Shown piece after piece: positions 46,050 to 56,454 of a stretch of 64,000 nucleotides of DNA (within the stretch, counting starts at the first letter, position 1; each line of letters begins with the position of its first letter). The DNA comes from Sphingobium sp. AP50. GTDB lineage: Bacteria > Pseudomonadota > Alphaproteobacteria > Sphingomonadales > Sphingomonadaceae. The notes below the pieces were generated by a model that made no database searches, had not been told where the DNA came from, and saw only the letters and a program-made list of their open reading frames with translations. The stretch lies in assembly GCF_900109095.1 (NCBI RefSeq), contig NZ_FNYZ01000009.1:62001-126000 (forward strand), given 5' to 3'. Both the position numbers and the translations under genes were made by a program.

Positions 46050-47645
46050 ATGGCCAAGATTAACCGTATCCACACGATCCTGATGGCGAGCTGCGCCTGC
46101 CTGGGCCTGAGCGCCTGCGGTGCCGACGACATCGCCTCGCCCGGTGAAGGCACGATCGTCATCCCGACCCCGACGCCCACGCCGACCCCCACGCCGACGC
46201 CGACCCCCACGCCGACCCCGACTGCGGTGACGCCGGCCGCGAGCTGCCCGACCATCGCCGGTTCGGACCAGTTCAGCGATCTGGGCACCATCACGGACGG
46301 CACCAACACCTGGCGCAACTGCGGCTTCCCCTCGCGCTTCAACAGCACGACGGCGATCGCCAAGACGACCGGCGTGATCTACTCGCTGCCCGGCCGCGTC
46401 GATGTCGGCACCGATCAGGGCGCTGCCAGCACCAACACGGTCACGCTCAATGTCGATCCGGGCGTGGTCGTCTTCGCCAGCACCGGCAACGCCTATCTGG
46501 CCGTCAACCGCGGTAACAAGATCAACGCCGTCGGCAGCGCCAGCGCGCCGATCATCTTCACCAGCCGTGAAAACGTCACCGGCGCCGCGACCGACCAGTC
46601 GTCGGGCCAGTGGGGCGGCATCGTGCTGCTCGGCCGTGCGAAGATCACCGACTGTCAGGCGCCTGCCGCCGCCGCCGGCACTACGGCTTGCGAACGCGAC
46701 ACCGAAGGTACCAGCAACGCCCTGTATGGCGGCGCGACCGACACCGACAGCTCGGGTCGCCTCAGCTATGTCCAGATCCGCTATTCCGGCTTCGTCCTGG
46801 CCGACGGCAAGGAATTGCAGGGCCTGACCCCCTCGGGCGTCGGCACCGGCACCGTCATCGACCACATCCAGGTTCACAACAGCTCGGACGACGGCATCGA
46901 AGCCTTCGGCGGCAGCGCGAACATGAAGTATCTGGTCCTGACCGGCAACGAAGACGATAATCTCGACACCGACGTCGGCTTCCGTGGCACCGCCCAGTTC
47001 GTCATCTCCGCCCAGCGCGAAGGTAACAATATCGGCGACACCTTCCTTGAAACCGACTCGAACGGTTCGGCCACCAACAGCAACGCCAGCGAAGACGCCC
47101 TGCCGCGCCAGTATCTGAAGGTTGCCAACTTCACCCACATCCAGCGTTCGAACACCGGCGACGACGGCGCGTCGATGCTGCTGCGCGGCGGCGCCGACCT
47201 GGCGCTGGTCAACGGCATCATCGTCAGCCCGAACCAGAGCTGCCTGCGCATCAACGGCGCTGCCGCGGTCCGCGACGCTGACACCACGCTTCAGGACGCC
47301 GGCAAGCCGCGCTACCTGTCGGTCGTGATGCAGTGCAACAGCACGCCGTTCAAGGGCACCGGCACGGGCGTCGACGCCGCTCTGGTCCAGTCGATCTTCA
47401 CCGCCGGCGCGAACAGCAGCTATACCTACACCCCGTCGCTCACCAGCCTGTTCATCAACGGCGCGACCGAAACGGCCGTGACCGCGATCGATCCCAAGAC
47501 GATCGACAGCGCCTTCACCACCACCGCCTATATCGGTGCGGTCAAGGACAGCAGCGACACCTGGTATGCCGGCTGGACCTGCAATTCGGTGACCGCCAGC
47601 TTCGGCAGCACCAGCGGCAACTGCACCGCCATCCCGACGACCTGA
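46050..47645 (+). CDS. Lipoprotein with Pro-Thr stalk and beta-helix-like domain
   Basis: 531 residues. The lipobox is LGLSAC|G (Cys 23). A stalk of ten Pro-Thr pairs spans residues 39-58. The rest is Gly/Asn/Thr/Ser-rich and repetitive in style (ITFxx, IRYSGF, IQVHNSSDDGIEAFGG), suggesting a right-handed beta-helix, with four or more Cys. GCGGAG lies five bases before the ATG. The stalk suggests surface display. The TonB-dependent receptor gene follows after 90 bases, so the two probably act together in uptake or surface binding. Confidence 0.78.
   Translation: MAKINRIHTILMASCACLGLSACGADDIASPGEGTIVIPTPTPTPTPTPTPTPTPTPTAVTPAASCPTIAGSDQFSDLGTITDGTNTWRNCGFPSRFNSTTAIAKTTGVIYSLPGRVDVGTDQGAASTNTVTLNVDPGVVVFASTGNAYLAVNRGNKINAVGSASAPIIFTSRENVTGAATDQSSGQWGGIVLLGRAKITDCQAPAAAAGTTACERDTEGTSNALYGGATDTDSSGRLSYVQIRYSGFVLADGKELQGLTPSGVGTGTVIDHIQVHNSSDDGIEAFGGSANMKYLVLTGNEDDNLDTDVGFRGTAQFVISAQREGNNIGDTFLETDSNGSATNSNASEDALPRQYLKVANFTHIQRSNTGDDGASMLLRGGADLALVNGIIVSPNQSCLRINGAAAVRDADTTLQDAGKPRYLSVVMQCNSTPFKGTGTGVDAALVQSIFTAGANSSYTYTPSLTSLFINGATETAVTAIDPKTIDSAFTTTAYIGAVKDSSDTWYAGWTCNSVTASFGSTSGNCTAIPTT
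46164..46223 (+). repeat. Short tandem repeat coding for (Pro-Thr)10
   Basis: Ten six-base units of CCGAC(C/G) or CCCACG form a 60-base low-complexity tract. It can expand or contract in steps of two residues without losing the frame. Confidence 0.85.
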
Positions 47646-47734
47646 TCGGACCCACGACCTCAACAGGGGCGGGGGAGCGTGCACTCGCTTCCCCGCCTTC
47701 TTTGCACTGATTTTTCCCAAGGGGGACTAATAGC

Positions 47735-50425
47735 ATGTCGAAGCCGCTCAGCCTGGCGCGCCTGCTCCTGATTTCCACCGCGCTGGTCGCACCTATGGCG
47801 ATGGCGCAGACCGACACCGCTTCCACACCCGCCGGTGATGCCGGCATGTCGACCACACCCAGCGCCGCCGATGAGGCCGCCGCGCAGGAAGGCAATGTCG
47901 ACGTATCGATCCCCGGTTCCGACATCATCGTCACCGGTCGCCGCACCAGCAATATCTCGCAGGCCGCGCCGCAGGTGGTGAACGTCCTGTCCGCCGCCGA
48001 CATCAAGCGCACAGGCGAAGGCGACATCGCCGGCTCGCTCCAGCGCGTCACCGGCCTGTCGGTCGTGTCGGGCGGCTATGTCTATGTGCGCGGCCTTGGC
48101 GATCGCTACTCGCTCGCCCTGCTGAACGGCTCGCCCCTCCCCAGCCCGGAACCGCTCAAGCGCGTCGTTCCGCTGGATATCTTCCCGACCAGCGTGATCG
48201 CATCGACCCTGGTGCAGAAGAGCTTCTCGGCCAACTTCCCCGGTGAATTCGGCGGCGGCGTCATCAACCTGACGACCAAGGCGATCCCGACCGAATCCTA
48301 TCTGGAAATCGGCGGCGGCGTTGCCGGCAATACCGAAAGCTCGGGCCAGATGGGCTACACCTATTATGGCAGCAAGTCCGACTGGACCGGCTTTGACGAC
48401 AGCTCGCGCGACGTACCGCCGCTGCTGAAGCAGGCCTTTGGTTCGGGCACGCCCTTCGCCAATATGGATCGCAGCGATCTTCAGGCGATGTCGATGCAGT
48501 TCCTGAACAGCGCGACTTCGGTCCTGCAACGGACCAACAGCCTGCCGTTCAACTTCTCCGGCTCGCTCAACGCCGGTACCGCGCTGGATATTGGCGACGC
48601 GCGCCTCGGCATCATCGCCACCGCTGGCTACAGCAACAAGTGGCGCACCCGCGACAATCTCCAGCAGGCTTCGCTCACCGTGTCGGAAGGCGCGGGCAAA
48701 AGCTATCATCAGGTCGTCACCGACAATCAGGTGACGGTCAACGGCCTGCTCGGCTTCGGTCTGGAATGGGGCGACCAGAAGGTTCGCTGGACCAACCTCT
48801 ATATCCGCGACACCCTGAAGCGCGCCGCGCTGTCGGTCGGCCAGAATGACGGCCTGATCCAGGGCGCGGATTACATGACGCAGCAGACCGCCTGGTATGA
48901 ACGCCAGTTGATCGACACCCAGTTCACCGGCGAATTCAAGTTCAGCGACGAACTCAGCCTCGATCTGCGCGGCGGCTATGCCAATTCGCAGCGCGAAGCC
49001 CCCTATGAGCGGGAATTCGTCTATGTCCGCTCCAACCGCGATCTGGAAACCGATCCGGTCGGCGATCGCTTCGTCAACGCGCTCAATCGTCAGCGCGGCG
49101 ACGCCTCGGTCACATTCAGCGACCTGAACGAAGATCTGTGGTCGGGCGGCGCGGACCTCAGCTACAAGATTTCGCCCAAGTTCACGATCACCGGCGGCTA
49201 TGCCTATACCGACACGAAGCGCACCTCGTCGCGCTACGAGCTGCATTTCGACGCCACCAACCTGCCGATCGCCGTGCAGCAGTTGCGCCCCGACTATCTG
49301 CTGTCGGACGGGACGATCCAGCTGTACGATCTGACCCTGCTCGACTTCTCGGGCAATTATCCGGTCTATGACGCCGCGATGCGCGTCCATGCCGGCTATG
49401 GTCAGGTGAAGGCGGAACTGTTCGATGGCCTCAGCATCGACGCCGGTGTCCGCTATGAAAGCGGCCGCCAGTCGGTGACGGGTGTTGACGTCTATTCGAC
49501 CGGCGCAACCCCCTTCAACCAGATCAAGAATAACTATTGGCTGCCGGCCGTCACGCTGACCTATGATGTCGGCGGTGGCCTGCAATTCCGGGCTTCGGGG
49601 TCCAAGACCCTCGCTCGCCCGCAGTTCCGCGAACTGATCGCCCAGCCTTTCATCGACACCGACTCCAACCGCTTCTATCGCGGCAACCCCTATCTTCAGG
49701 ATAGCGAGCTGTGGAATGCGGACGTTCGGGCCGAATGGTATATGGGCCGCGAAGAGCGTCTGACGGCCTCGGCCTTCTACAAGAAGATCAAGAACCCGAT
49801 CGAAACCTATACCACGATCAGCGATACCTATGCGGTGACGACCAGCTTCGCCAACGCACCGGAAGCCACGCTTTATGGCGCCGAGTTCGAAGCGCAGAAA
49901 TATATCCCGCTCGACAATTGGGATTCAGCCTTCTTCCAGACGCGCCGCATCGCGCTGATCGCAAACTACACCTATACCCAGTCAAAGCTGAAGGTCAGCG
50001 ACGGCGACACTACCATCCCCTATACCTACACCACCGGCGATCTGCCGGCGGCGTCGGACTATTTCGTGGATGGCGCGCCGCTCACTGGCCAGTCGGACCA
50101 TCTGGTCAACCTGCAACTCGGCCTGGAAGATACGGACAAGCTGTCGCAGCAGACCCTGCTGCTCACCTATGCCAGCCCCCGCGTCACCAGCCGTGGCCCG
50201 AACCTGCAACCCGACATCAAGGAAAAGCCGGGCCTGCAACTGGACTTCGTCGCGCGTCAGGGCATCACCCTGCCCGGCGGCATCAACAGCGAACTGAAAT
50301 TTGAAGCCCGCAACATCACCGGCCGCAAATATCAGGAATTCCAGGAACAGGGCGGCACGAAGGTCTATTATAACAAGTACAAGCTGGGCACGACCATCGC
50401 CGCCTCGCTGACCGTCGCTTTCTGA
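47735..50425 (+). CDS. TonB-dependent outer membrane receptor
   Basis: 896 residues. A signal peptide ends at AMAQ. The plug domain spans about 60-190 (PGSDIIVTGRRTSN, then GLSVVSGGYVYVRGLGDRYS). A 22-strand barrel follows and ends in the outer-membrane signature SLTVAF with a terminal Phe. AAGGGGG precedes the ATG. The substrate is unknown. The lipoprotein gene upstream and the lack of iron genes nearby argue for a polymer or carbohydrate ligand, by inference. Confidence 0.92.
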   Translation: MSKPLSLARLLLISTALVAPMAMAQTDTASTPAGDAGMSTTPSAADEAAAQEGNVDVSIPGSDIIVTGRRTSNISQAAPQVVNVLSAADIKRTGEGDIAGSLQRVTGLSVVSGGYVYVRGLGDRYSLALLNGSPLPSPEPLKRVVPLDIFPTSVIASTLVQKSFSANFPGEFGGGVINLTTKAIPTESYLEIGGGVAGNTESSGQMGYTYYGSKSDWTGFDDSSRDVPPLLKQAFGSGTPFANMDRSDLQAMSMQFLNSATSVLQRTNSLPFNFSGSLNAGTALDIGDARLGIIATAGYSNKWRTRDNLQQASLTVSEGAGKSYHQVVTDNQVTVNGLLGFGLEWGDQKVRWTNLYIRDTLKRAALSVGQNDGLIQGADYMTQQTAWYERQLIDTQFTGEFKFSDELSLDLRGGYANSQREAPYEREFVYVRSNRDLETDPVGDRFVNALNRQRGDASVTFSDLNEDLWSGGADLSYKISPKFTITGGYAYTDTKRTSSRYELHFDATNLPIAVQQLRPDYLLSDGTIQLYDLTLLDFSGNYPVYDAAMRVHAGYGQVKAELFDGLSIDAGVRYESGRQSVTGVDVYSTGATPFNQIKNNYWLPAVTLTYDVGGGLQFRASGSKTLARPQFRELIAQPFIDTDSNRFYRGNPYLQDSELWNADVRAEWYMGREERLTASAFYKKIKNPIETYTTISDTYAVTTSFANAPEATLYGAEFEAQKYIPLDNWDSAFFQTRRIALIANYTYTQSKLKVSDGDTTIPYTYTTGDLPAASDYFVDGAPLTGQSDHLVNLQLGLEDTDKLSQQTLLLTYASPRVTSRGPNLQPDIKEKPGLQLDFVARQGITLPGGINSELKFEARNITGRKYQEFQEQGGTKVYYNKYKLGTTIAASLTVAF

Positions 50426-50447
50426 TCCCATCCGTAATCGCAAAGCA

Positions 50448-50482
50448 AAAGGGCCAGTCCGCCATGTGCGGGCTGGCCCTTT
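50448..50482 (+). terminator. Rho-independent terminator after the receptor gene
   Basis: A 15-base stem AAAGGGCCAGTCCGC/GCGGGCTGGCCCTTT with one G-T pair and a CATGT loop, 22 bases after the stop. Confidence 0.85.
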
Positions 50483-50547
50483 CGCCATTATACGCCAAAA
50501 GGGCGCGGCCCCTTCCCCCCGCCCCCATGTCGCGCTAAGGCTCTGTC

Positions 50548-51138
50548 ATGATCCTCGTCATCGACAATTATGACAGCTTCACCTGGAACCTCGTCCATTA
50601 TCTGATGGAGCTTGGCGCACAGGTGGAGGTCGTCCGCAACGACGCCATTTCGGCCGGACAGGCGCTGTCCAGCGGGGCGAAGGCCTTCCTGCTCTCGCCC
50701 GGCCCCTGCACACCCAATGAAGCAGGCGTCAGCCTGGATCTGGTCGCCGCCTGTGCCGACGCGGGTGCGCCGCTGCTCGGCGTATGCCTTGGCCATCAGG
50801 CGATCGGCCAGCATTTCGGTGGCAAGGTGGTGCGGGGCGGCCTGATGCATGGCAAGACCTCTCCGGTCAGCCATGACGGCACCGGCCTGTTCACCGGCCT
50901 GCCCTCGCCCTTCACCGCGACCCGTTATCATTCGCTGATCGTGGAAAATATCCCCGACACTTTGGTCGTCAACGCGACCAGCGAAGACGGCTCGGTCATG
51001 GGCTTCCGCCACGCGACGCTGCCGATCCATTCGGTGCAGTTCCACCCGGAAAGCATCGCCACCGAACATGGCCATGACATGCTGGCCAATTTCCTGCGCA
51101 TCGCCGGCCTGCCGGTGCGGGAACGCGAAGCGGCCTGA
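50548..51138 (+). CDS. trpG: Anthranilate synthase component II (glutamine amidotransferase)
   Basis: 196 residues, AAGG seven bases before the ATG. The nucleophile is in [15 protein letters not shown] and the His/Glu in [25 protein letters not shown] is the usual opening. It supplies ammonia to TrpE, whose gene is not in the window, so trpE is probably just elsewhere. The same subunit may also serve aminodeoxychorismate synthase. Confidence 0.93.
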   Translation: MILVIDNYDSFTWNLVHYLMELGAQVEVVRNDAISAGQALSSGAKAFLLSPGPCTPNEAGVSLDLVAACADAGAPLLGVCLGHQAIGQHFGGKVVRGGLMHGKTSPVSHDGTGLFTGLPSPFTATRYHSLIVENIPDTLVVNATSEDGSVMGFRHATLPIHSVQFHPESIATEHGHDMLANFLRIAGLPVREREAA

Positions 51139-51145
51139 CCCGGCC

Positions 51146-52135
51146 ATGCGGCGGCGATTGGCTTTTCTGATCGCCGCCGCGCTGCTGAACGTTGCGGGCG
51201 CAGCTTCAGCCAAATCCCCGGATCGCTGCTCTCCGGCGATAGCCAAATCCACGGACATAGAGACGATTCAGTCCAACTATCGCGACTGGGCCGGTCAATG
51301 CGTGCGGGTGCAGGGACTGGGTATCGATCGACATCTCTATGCCGACCGGCAGGCCCTGACCGAACACACCCCGCCTTTTGGTGAGGGCGCCCTTCGGTCG
51401 ATCGTGCTGTATCCCAATAACAAGACAGGCCGCCTGCCTGAAAACCGCCCGCGAATGATCGAAGTGACCGGCCGTGTCGGCAGTTGTCAGGACGCGAATG
51501 ATGCCATCGCCGAAATGCAGACTGGCGCACCGGACCAGATTATCATGGTAGGCGGCTACTGCCACACCTCCCTAGCCACCTATATCAGCCCGTCCCATAT
51601 CCGGGTGATCGATCCGACACGGCCAGCACGCCTGACCGAAGCGGAAGTGCCGCCGGAACAGCGCGATATCATGGATGCGCCCACTGACTGGCCCGCACTT
51701 CCCGCTATGCGAGACACTGCCCACGCCCTGTTCAACGCGCTGGCAAAACGCGATCGGGCCGCCTTCGTTCGGCTGAGCGAGCCATATTATGATTGGCCGA
51801 TACCGGCAAAGGAAGCGAAGCAGAATTTCGCCCGCCTAACCGCGCCCAAAGCCGCCTTCGCCCACGTGCCCGCCGCCACGCAACAGGAACGCGCCTTCAC
51901 GGAGCGCCTGATGCCGGAGGAAGGCACGCCCTCCGGCCTGCTGCTCTGCCGCTGCAAGACATCGGACTGCACCGGCAAATGGCCCGCGCTGCGCCGCGAT
52001 GCCGATAACCTGCCCGAGCGCCCCTATCTCTGCATCGCAGCGAACAACTATCTGCTGGGGCCAGGCAAAGCCACCGTCATTCAGGCGACCGCTCCTCTGG
52101 CAAAAGACGGCTTTGCCGAACCTTCCGCCCCATAA
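51146..52135 (+). CDS. Secreted protein of unknown function within the trp cluster
   Basis: 329 residues from the ATG at 51146, seven bases after trpG. A signal peptide ends at GAASA. The mature part has about seven Cys, including LLCRCKTSDCTG near the end. No known domain recognised. It separates trpG from trpD, but shares the same strand and short spacing, so it may be cotranscribed by accident of insertion. Confidence 0.68.
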   Translation: MRRRLAFLIAAALLNVAGAASAKSPDRCSPAIAKSTDIETIQSNYRDWAGQCVRVQGLGIDRHLYADRQALTEHTPPFGEGALRSIVLYPNNKTGRLPENRPRMIEVTGRVGSCQDANDAIAEMQTGAPDQIIMVGGYCHTSLATYISPSHIRVIDPTRPARLTEAEVPPEQRDIMDAPTDWPALPAMRDTAHALFNALAKRDRAAFVRLSEPYYDWPIPAKEAKQNFARLTAPKAAFAHVPAATQQERAFTERLMPEEGTPSGLLLCRCKTSDCTGKWPALRRDADNLPERPYLCIAANNYLLGPGKATVIQATAPLAKDGFAEPSAP

Positions 52136-52292
52136 TTGTCCTATCCCGGCAGGCAGGCCTATACTGCCCCTGCATCCATTGCGAATATAACTCAAATAGG
52201 AAATTATATGTCAGGATTTGCGGGAAATATGCGAAGTTAAGCGTGCGCGCCCCCTCGACACTGCCGCCCCCCGCCGACTAAGGCAGAGGGCG

Positions 52293-53285
52293 ATGACCAG
52301 CCTGCCCGATCCTTCCGCACCGCTCTCCGCCGACGCCGCCGCCACGGCCTTCGACCTGCTGTTCGACGCCGATCTGCCGGAAGAGGATATCGCCGCCTTC
52401 CTCGTCACCATGGCCCGACGCGGCGAAACCGCGACCGAAATCGCCGCCGCCGCCCGCGCCATGCGCGCCCGGATGATCCCGGTCAGCGCCCCGGCCGGCG
52501 CGATCGACGTCTGCGGCACCGGGGGCGATGGCCATCACACGCTCAACGTCTCCACTGCCGTCAGCCTTGTCGTGGCGGCAGCCGGTGTCCCCGTCGCCAA
52601 ACATGGCAACCGCGCCGCCTCGTCCAAGGCCGGGGCCGCCGATACGCTCGAAGCGCTGGGCCTCGACCTCGACAAGGCCGCCGCCACCGCCGAAGCGACC
52701 CTGACCGATCTCGGTATCTGCTTCCTCTTCGCGCAAAACTACCACCCGGCGCTCAAACGCCTCGGCCCGATCCGCAAGGCGATCGGCGAGCGTACCATCT
52801 TCAACCTGATGGGACCGCTCGCCAATCCGGCCAATGTCCGTCGCCAGCTCGTCGGCATCGCCCGCCCGGCCTATGTCCCCATCTATGCCGAAGCGCTCGC
52901 CGAACTGGGCGTCGATCGCGCCATGATCATCTCCGGCGACGAAGGGCTGGACGAACTGTCGCTGGCGGGCGGCAACGACATGGCCGAAGTGAAGGGCCAT
53001 GACCTCGTCGCCATGCACCGCCTGACCGCCGCCGAACTCGGCCTTTCGACCCATCCGGTCGAAGCGATCCGGGGTGGCGACGCCGCCCATAACGCCGCTG
53101 CCCTGCGCGCCCTGCTGCAAGGCGAACCGGGGCCGTATCGCGATGCCGTGCTGCTGAACGCCGCCGCAGCCCTTGTCGTCGCGGACGCGGCCCATGATCT
53201 GCGCGAAGGCGTGGAGGAAGCCGCCGAAACCATCGATCGTGGCCTTGCCAACGCCCTTTTGAATTGCTGGATTGCCTATTCATGA
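52293..53285 (+). CDS. trpD: Anthranilate phosphoribosyltransferase
   Basis: 330 residues from the ATG at 52293 with AGAGGG upstream. The phosphoribosyl diphosphate site [14 protein letters not shown] and [12 protein letters not shown] are intact. It converts anthranilate to phosphoribosyl-anthranilate. The stop overlaps the trpC start. Confidence 0.96.
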   Translation: MTSLPDPSAPLSADAAATAFDLLFDADLPEEDIAAFLVTMARRGETATEIAAAARAMRARMIPVSAPAGAIDVCGTGGDGHHTLNVSTAVSLVVAAAGVPVAKHGNRAASSKAGAADTLEALGLDLDKAAATAEATLTDLGICFLFAQNYHPALKRLGPIRKAIGERTIFNLMGPLANPANVRRQLVGIARPAYVPIYAEALAELGVDRAMIISGDEGLDELSLAGGNDMAEVKGHDLVAMHRLTAAELGLSTHPVEAIRGGDAAHNAAALRALLQGEPGPYRDAVLLNAAAALVVADAAHDLREGVEEAAETIDRGLANALLNCWIAYS

Positions 53286-54073
53286 CCAACAAGCTCATCG
53301 AAATCTGCGACTTCAAGCGCGAGGACGTCGTCCGTCGCAAGGCCGCGACCAGCATCGCCGCGCTGCACGCCCGCGCCAGCGAACAGACGCCCCCGCGCGG
53401 CTTCCGCAAGGCGCTGGACGATTCCGCCCGCTCCGGCTTCGGCCTGATCGCCGAAGTGAAGAAGGCCAGCCCCTCCAAGGGCCTGATCCGCGCCGATTTC
53501 GATCCGCCCGCCCATGCACAAGCCTATGCCGCCGGCGGCGCGGCCTGCCTCTCGGTCCTCACAGACGAGCCCTATTTTCAGGGTCATGACGATTATCTGA
53601 TGGCCGCCCGCTCCGCCTGCGCCCTGCCCGTGCTGCGCAAGGATTTCCTGGTCGATCCCTGGCAGGTGCTGGAAAGCCGCGCACTCGGCGCCGACGCCAT
53701 CCTGATCATCGTCGCCGCATTGGACGACGGCCAGATGCAGGAGATCGAGGACGCGGCCCTTGGTTTGGGCATGGACGCCCTGATCGAAGTGCATGACGAA
53801 GCCGAACTGGAACGCGCACTCGAACTCCGCTCGCGCCTGATCGGCGTCAACAACCGCGACCTGCGCGACTTCACCGTCGACTTCGCCCGCACCTATGAAC
53901 TGGTGGGCAAGGCACCCGAAGGCTGCACCTTCGTCGCCGAAAGCGGCCTTGGCAGCCATGCCGATCTCGTCGCCATGGCCGACCATGGCGTCCGCTGCTT
54001 CCTGGTCGGCGAAACGCTGATGCGTCAGGCCGATGTCGAGGCGGCGACGCATAACCTCCTGACCGGGCAATGA
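53282..54073 (+). CDS. trpC: Indole-3-glycerol phosphate synthase
   Basis: 263 residues from the ATG at 53282, which overlaps trpD (ATGA). Key blocks are [34 protein letters not shown] and VAESGL. A beta/alpha barrel. It closes the indole ring in tryptophan synthesis. Coupled to moaC by another ATGA overlap. Confidence 0.96.
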   Translation: MTNKLIEICDFKREDVVRRKAATSIAALHARASEQTPPRGFRKALDDSARSGFGLIAEVKKASPSKGLIRADFDPPAHAQAYAAGGAACLSVLTDEPYFQGHDDYLMAARSACALPVLRKDFLVDPWQVLESRALGADAILIIVAALDDGQMQEIEDAALGLGMDALIEVHDEAELERALELRSRLIGVNNRDLRDFTVDFARTYELVGKAPEGCTFVAESGLGSHADLVAMADHGVRCFLVGETLMRQADVEAATHNLLTGQ

Positions 54074-54540
54074 CCGGCCTCACCCATCTGGACGAGGATG
54101 GCGCGGCGCGCATGGTCGATGTCGGTGCCAAGGCGGTGACGGCGCGCGAAGCCGTCGCCACCGGCCGCATCGATATGAGCGGGGAAGCCGCCAAAGCAAT
54201 CGCGGATGGGCTGGTCAAGAAGGGCGACGTCCTCGCCGTGGCGCGGGTCGCCGGCATCATGGCGGCCAAGAAGACCGCCGATCTCATCCCGCTCTGCCAC
54301 CCGATCGCGCTCAGCGCCGTGACGGTCGATTTCGATCTGGATGGCAACGGCGTCACCGTCACCGCCACCGCCCGCACCGCCGGCCAGACCGGGGTCGAAA
54401 TGGAGGCACTAACCGCCGCTTCGGTCGCGCTGCTGACCGTCTATGACATGGCCAAGGCGCTGGACAAGGGGATGATCATCGGCGGCGTCCGCCTGATCGC
54501 CAAGAGCGGCGGCAAGTCCGGCGACTGGCGCGCCGCATGA
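54070..54540 (+). CDS. moaC: Cyclic pyranopterin monophosphate synthase
   Basis: 156 residues. [11 protein letters not shown] and MAKALDKGM are the family motifs with the catalytic Lys and Asp. It makes cPMP, the first stable molybdopterin intermediate. The trpDC-moaC-moeA order is common in alphaproteobacteria. Confidence 0.96.
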   Translation: MTGLTHLDEDGAARMVDVGAKAVTAREAVATGRIDMSGEAAKAIADGLVKKGDVLAVARVAGIMAAKKTADLIPLCHPIALSAVTVDFDLDGNGVTVTATARTAGQTGVEMEALTAASVALLTVYDMAKALDKGMIIGGVRLIAKSGGKSGDWRAA

Positions 54541-55715
54541 GCCTCCTCCCGGTCGCCGACGCACAGGTGCGACTCTTCGCCCTTGCCCGCCGCCTTCCGG
54601 TCGAAACCGTGCCGATCGCTCAGGCAGCCGGTCGCTGGCTGGCGCAAGATGTGCTGGCACTGCGCAACCAGCCCTGGGCCGCCCTCTCCGCCATGGACGG
54701 TTATGCCGTGCGCGCCGCCGAACATCCCGGCCCCTGGCGCGTCACAGGCGAAAGCGCCGCCGGATCAGCCGACCTTGCCCCGCTCGCCCCCGGTGAAGCG
54801 ATGCGCATCTTCACCGGCGCGCCCTTGCCAGCCGGTGCCGACGCCATCCTGATCCAGGAAAATGCCACGCGAGACGGCGACAGCCTGACCGCCAGCGGCG
54901 ATCCCCTGCCCGCCGGTCGCCATATCCGCGCCGCCGCATCGGACTTTGCGCGGGACAGCCTGCTGCTCAAAGCCGGTACGCCTCTCGGCCCCGCCCAGAT
55001 CGCCCTTGCCGTGCTGGGCGGCCATGGCCAGTTGCCGGTCGTCGCCCGACCAAAGGTCGCGCTGCTTTCCACCGGCAATGAACTGGTCGCCCCCGGCCTG
55101 CCCACGCCCCCCGGCGTCCTGCCCTCGTCCAATGCGCCGATGCTGGCCGCCATGCTCGCAACGCTGCCCTGCGACGTCATCGACCTCGGTATCGTGCCCG
55201 ACGATCTGGACGCCATGGTCTCCGCGCTGGAACAGGCGGCACAGGCCGACATCATCGTCTCCACCGGCGGCGCGTCAGTCGGCGACCATGATCTGGTGCG
55301 CCCCGCCTTCCTTCAGGCCGGCGGCTCGCTCGATTTCTGGAAGATCAGGATGCGCCCCGGCAAGCCACTAATGGCCGGTCGCCTGAACGACGCCCTGTTT
55401 CTGGGCCTCCCCGGCAATCCGGTATCTGCCTTCGTAACCGGCACCCTGTTCCTGCTGCCGCTGGTCCGCCATATCTGCGGCGCCGCCCATCCGCTGCCCC
55501 TGACGGGTGAAGCCACACTAGCCGCGCCGCTCCCGGCCACCGCCGAACGGGACGATTATCTGCGCGCCTTCCGCAGTCCGGATGGCATCGTTTCCGTCAC
55601 CTCGCAGGACAGCGCCGCCACCGCCGCCATGGCACAGGCCGATTGCCTGATCCTGCGTCCCGCCGGATCGCCCGAAGCGCGTTCCGGCGACCGGGTGACG
55701 ATCCTGCCGCTCTGA
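54537..55715 (+). CDS. moeA: Molybdopterin molybdotransferase
   Basis: 392 residues. [41 protein letters not shown] and [11 protein letters not shown] mark the four MoeA domains. It inserts molybdate into molybdopterin-AMP. The stop is one base from the stop of the convergent acetyltransferase gene. Confidence 0.96.
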   Translation: MSLLPVADAQVRLFALARRLPVETVPIAQAAGRWLAQDVLALRNQPWAALSAMDGYAVRAAEHPGPWRVTGESAAGSADLAPLAPGEAMRIFTGAPLPAGADAILIQENATRDGDSLTASGDPLPAGRHIRAAASDFARDSLLLKAGTPLGPAQIALAVLGGHGQLPVVARPKVALLSTGNELVAPGLPTPPGVLPSSNAPMLAAMLATLPCDVIDLGIVPDDLDAMVSALEQAAQADIIVSTGGASVGDHDLVRPAFLQAGGSLDFWKIRMRPGKPLMAGRLNDALFLGLPGNPVSAFVTGTLFLLPLVRHICGAAHPLPLTGEATLAAPLPATAERDDYLRAFRSPDGIVSVTSQDSAATAAMAQADCLILRPAGSPEARSGDRVTILPL

Positions 55716-55716
55716 T

Positions 55717-56178
55717 CTATTCGATCATCCGGCGGAAATAGACGACCCGCTCCGTCTCGACAAAGCCGATCGCCGCATGAAAATCATGGCTGGCCTGATT
55801 GGCCAGATTGGCGTCGGACGCCATTTCGGTGCAACCCCGGCCCTTGCCCCAATCCATCACCGCATCGGCCAGCGCCCGCGCCGCGCCGCTCAGCCGCGCC
55901 GACGGCTCGACATAGATGCCCTCCAGAAACAGTACCGGGCTGCTATCGCACCCATTCACATAATCATGCCGCAGCGTCGCTTCGGCAAAGCCGATAGGCT
56001 CCCCCGCCACATCGATCGCCAACAGGGACAGAGCGTCGGCTCCGCCTTCGCGCAGCATCGCCAATATCTCGTCCCGATGCTCGTCGATCAGCCCGTCCGG
56101 CCACAGCGCATGCCGCATCAGCGCCCATCGTTCGACATGGGCGGCCTCCGCCCGAACGATGCGCACAACTGCGCTCAT
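55717..56178 (-). CDS. GNAT acetyltransferase similar to aminoglycoside AAC(6')-I
   Basis: 153 residues. Like AAC(6')-I enzymes it has WxLMRHALWPD near the start, then HDYVNGCDSSPVLFLEGIYVEPSARLSG and a C-terminal FHAAIGFVETERVVYF. This is a full GNAT fold with the acetyl-CoA loop around SARLSGAARAL. Chromosomal members often act only weakly on aminoglycosides; the native substrate is unknown. Its start overlaps the DUF1467 stop (ATGA). Confidence 0.8.
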   Translation of the reverse strand: MSAVVRIVRAEAAHVERWALMRHALWPDGLIDEHRDEILAMLREGGADALSLLAIDVAGEPIGFAEATLRHDYVNGCDSSPVLFLEGIYVEPSARLSGAARALADAVMDWGKGRGCTEMASDANLANQASHDFHAAIGFVETERVVYFRRMIE

Positions 56179-56444
56179 CGCCCCGAATGATAGCCCGGCA
56201 ACATGTCCAGCGTCACCCAGCCCTGCACATAATTGGCATAATAGAGGGCGAAGAGTGCGGCCGACAGGATCGTCGCCCGCAACGCCACCCGGCCGGGCCG
56301 GAAATTGCTGGGCGCGCTGTCCGCCTGTCCCCGCAGCAACACCTCCCCGGTTTCATCGGGAGTGCGAATGCCGAAGGGCAGCATGATGAAGGCGCTGATC
56401 ACCCACATCAGGAAATAGATGGCGAAGACAGCGTACCAGTTCAT
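56175..56444 (-). CDS. DUF1467 family membrane protein
   Basis: 89 residues with two membrane helices (about 3-25 and 56-75) and the conserved motif PFGIRTPDETGEV between them. The family is alphaproteobacterial, of unknown function, and usually lies next to rnj, as here (11 bases). Confidence 0.88.
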   Translation of the reverse strand: MNWYAVFAIYFLMWVISAFIMLPFGIRTPDETGEVLLRGQADSAPSNFRPGRVALRATILSAALFALYYANYVQGWVTLDMLPGYHSGR

Positions 56445-56454
56445 GACGACCTGA

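Noticed and set aside
46164..46223. Possible CRISPR-like array
   Set aside because: The six-base units are contiguous codons for Pro-Thr with no spacers. No CRISPR array or cas gene is visible in the window.
45960..49585. Two long open frames antisense to the lipoprotein and receptor genes
   Set aside because: The plus-strand genes have signal peptides, lipobox, plug and barrel features; the antisense frames have none.
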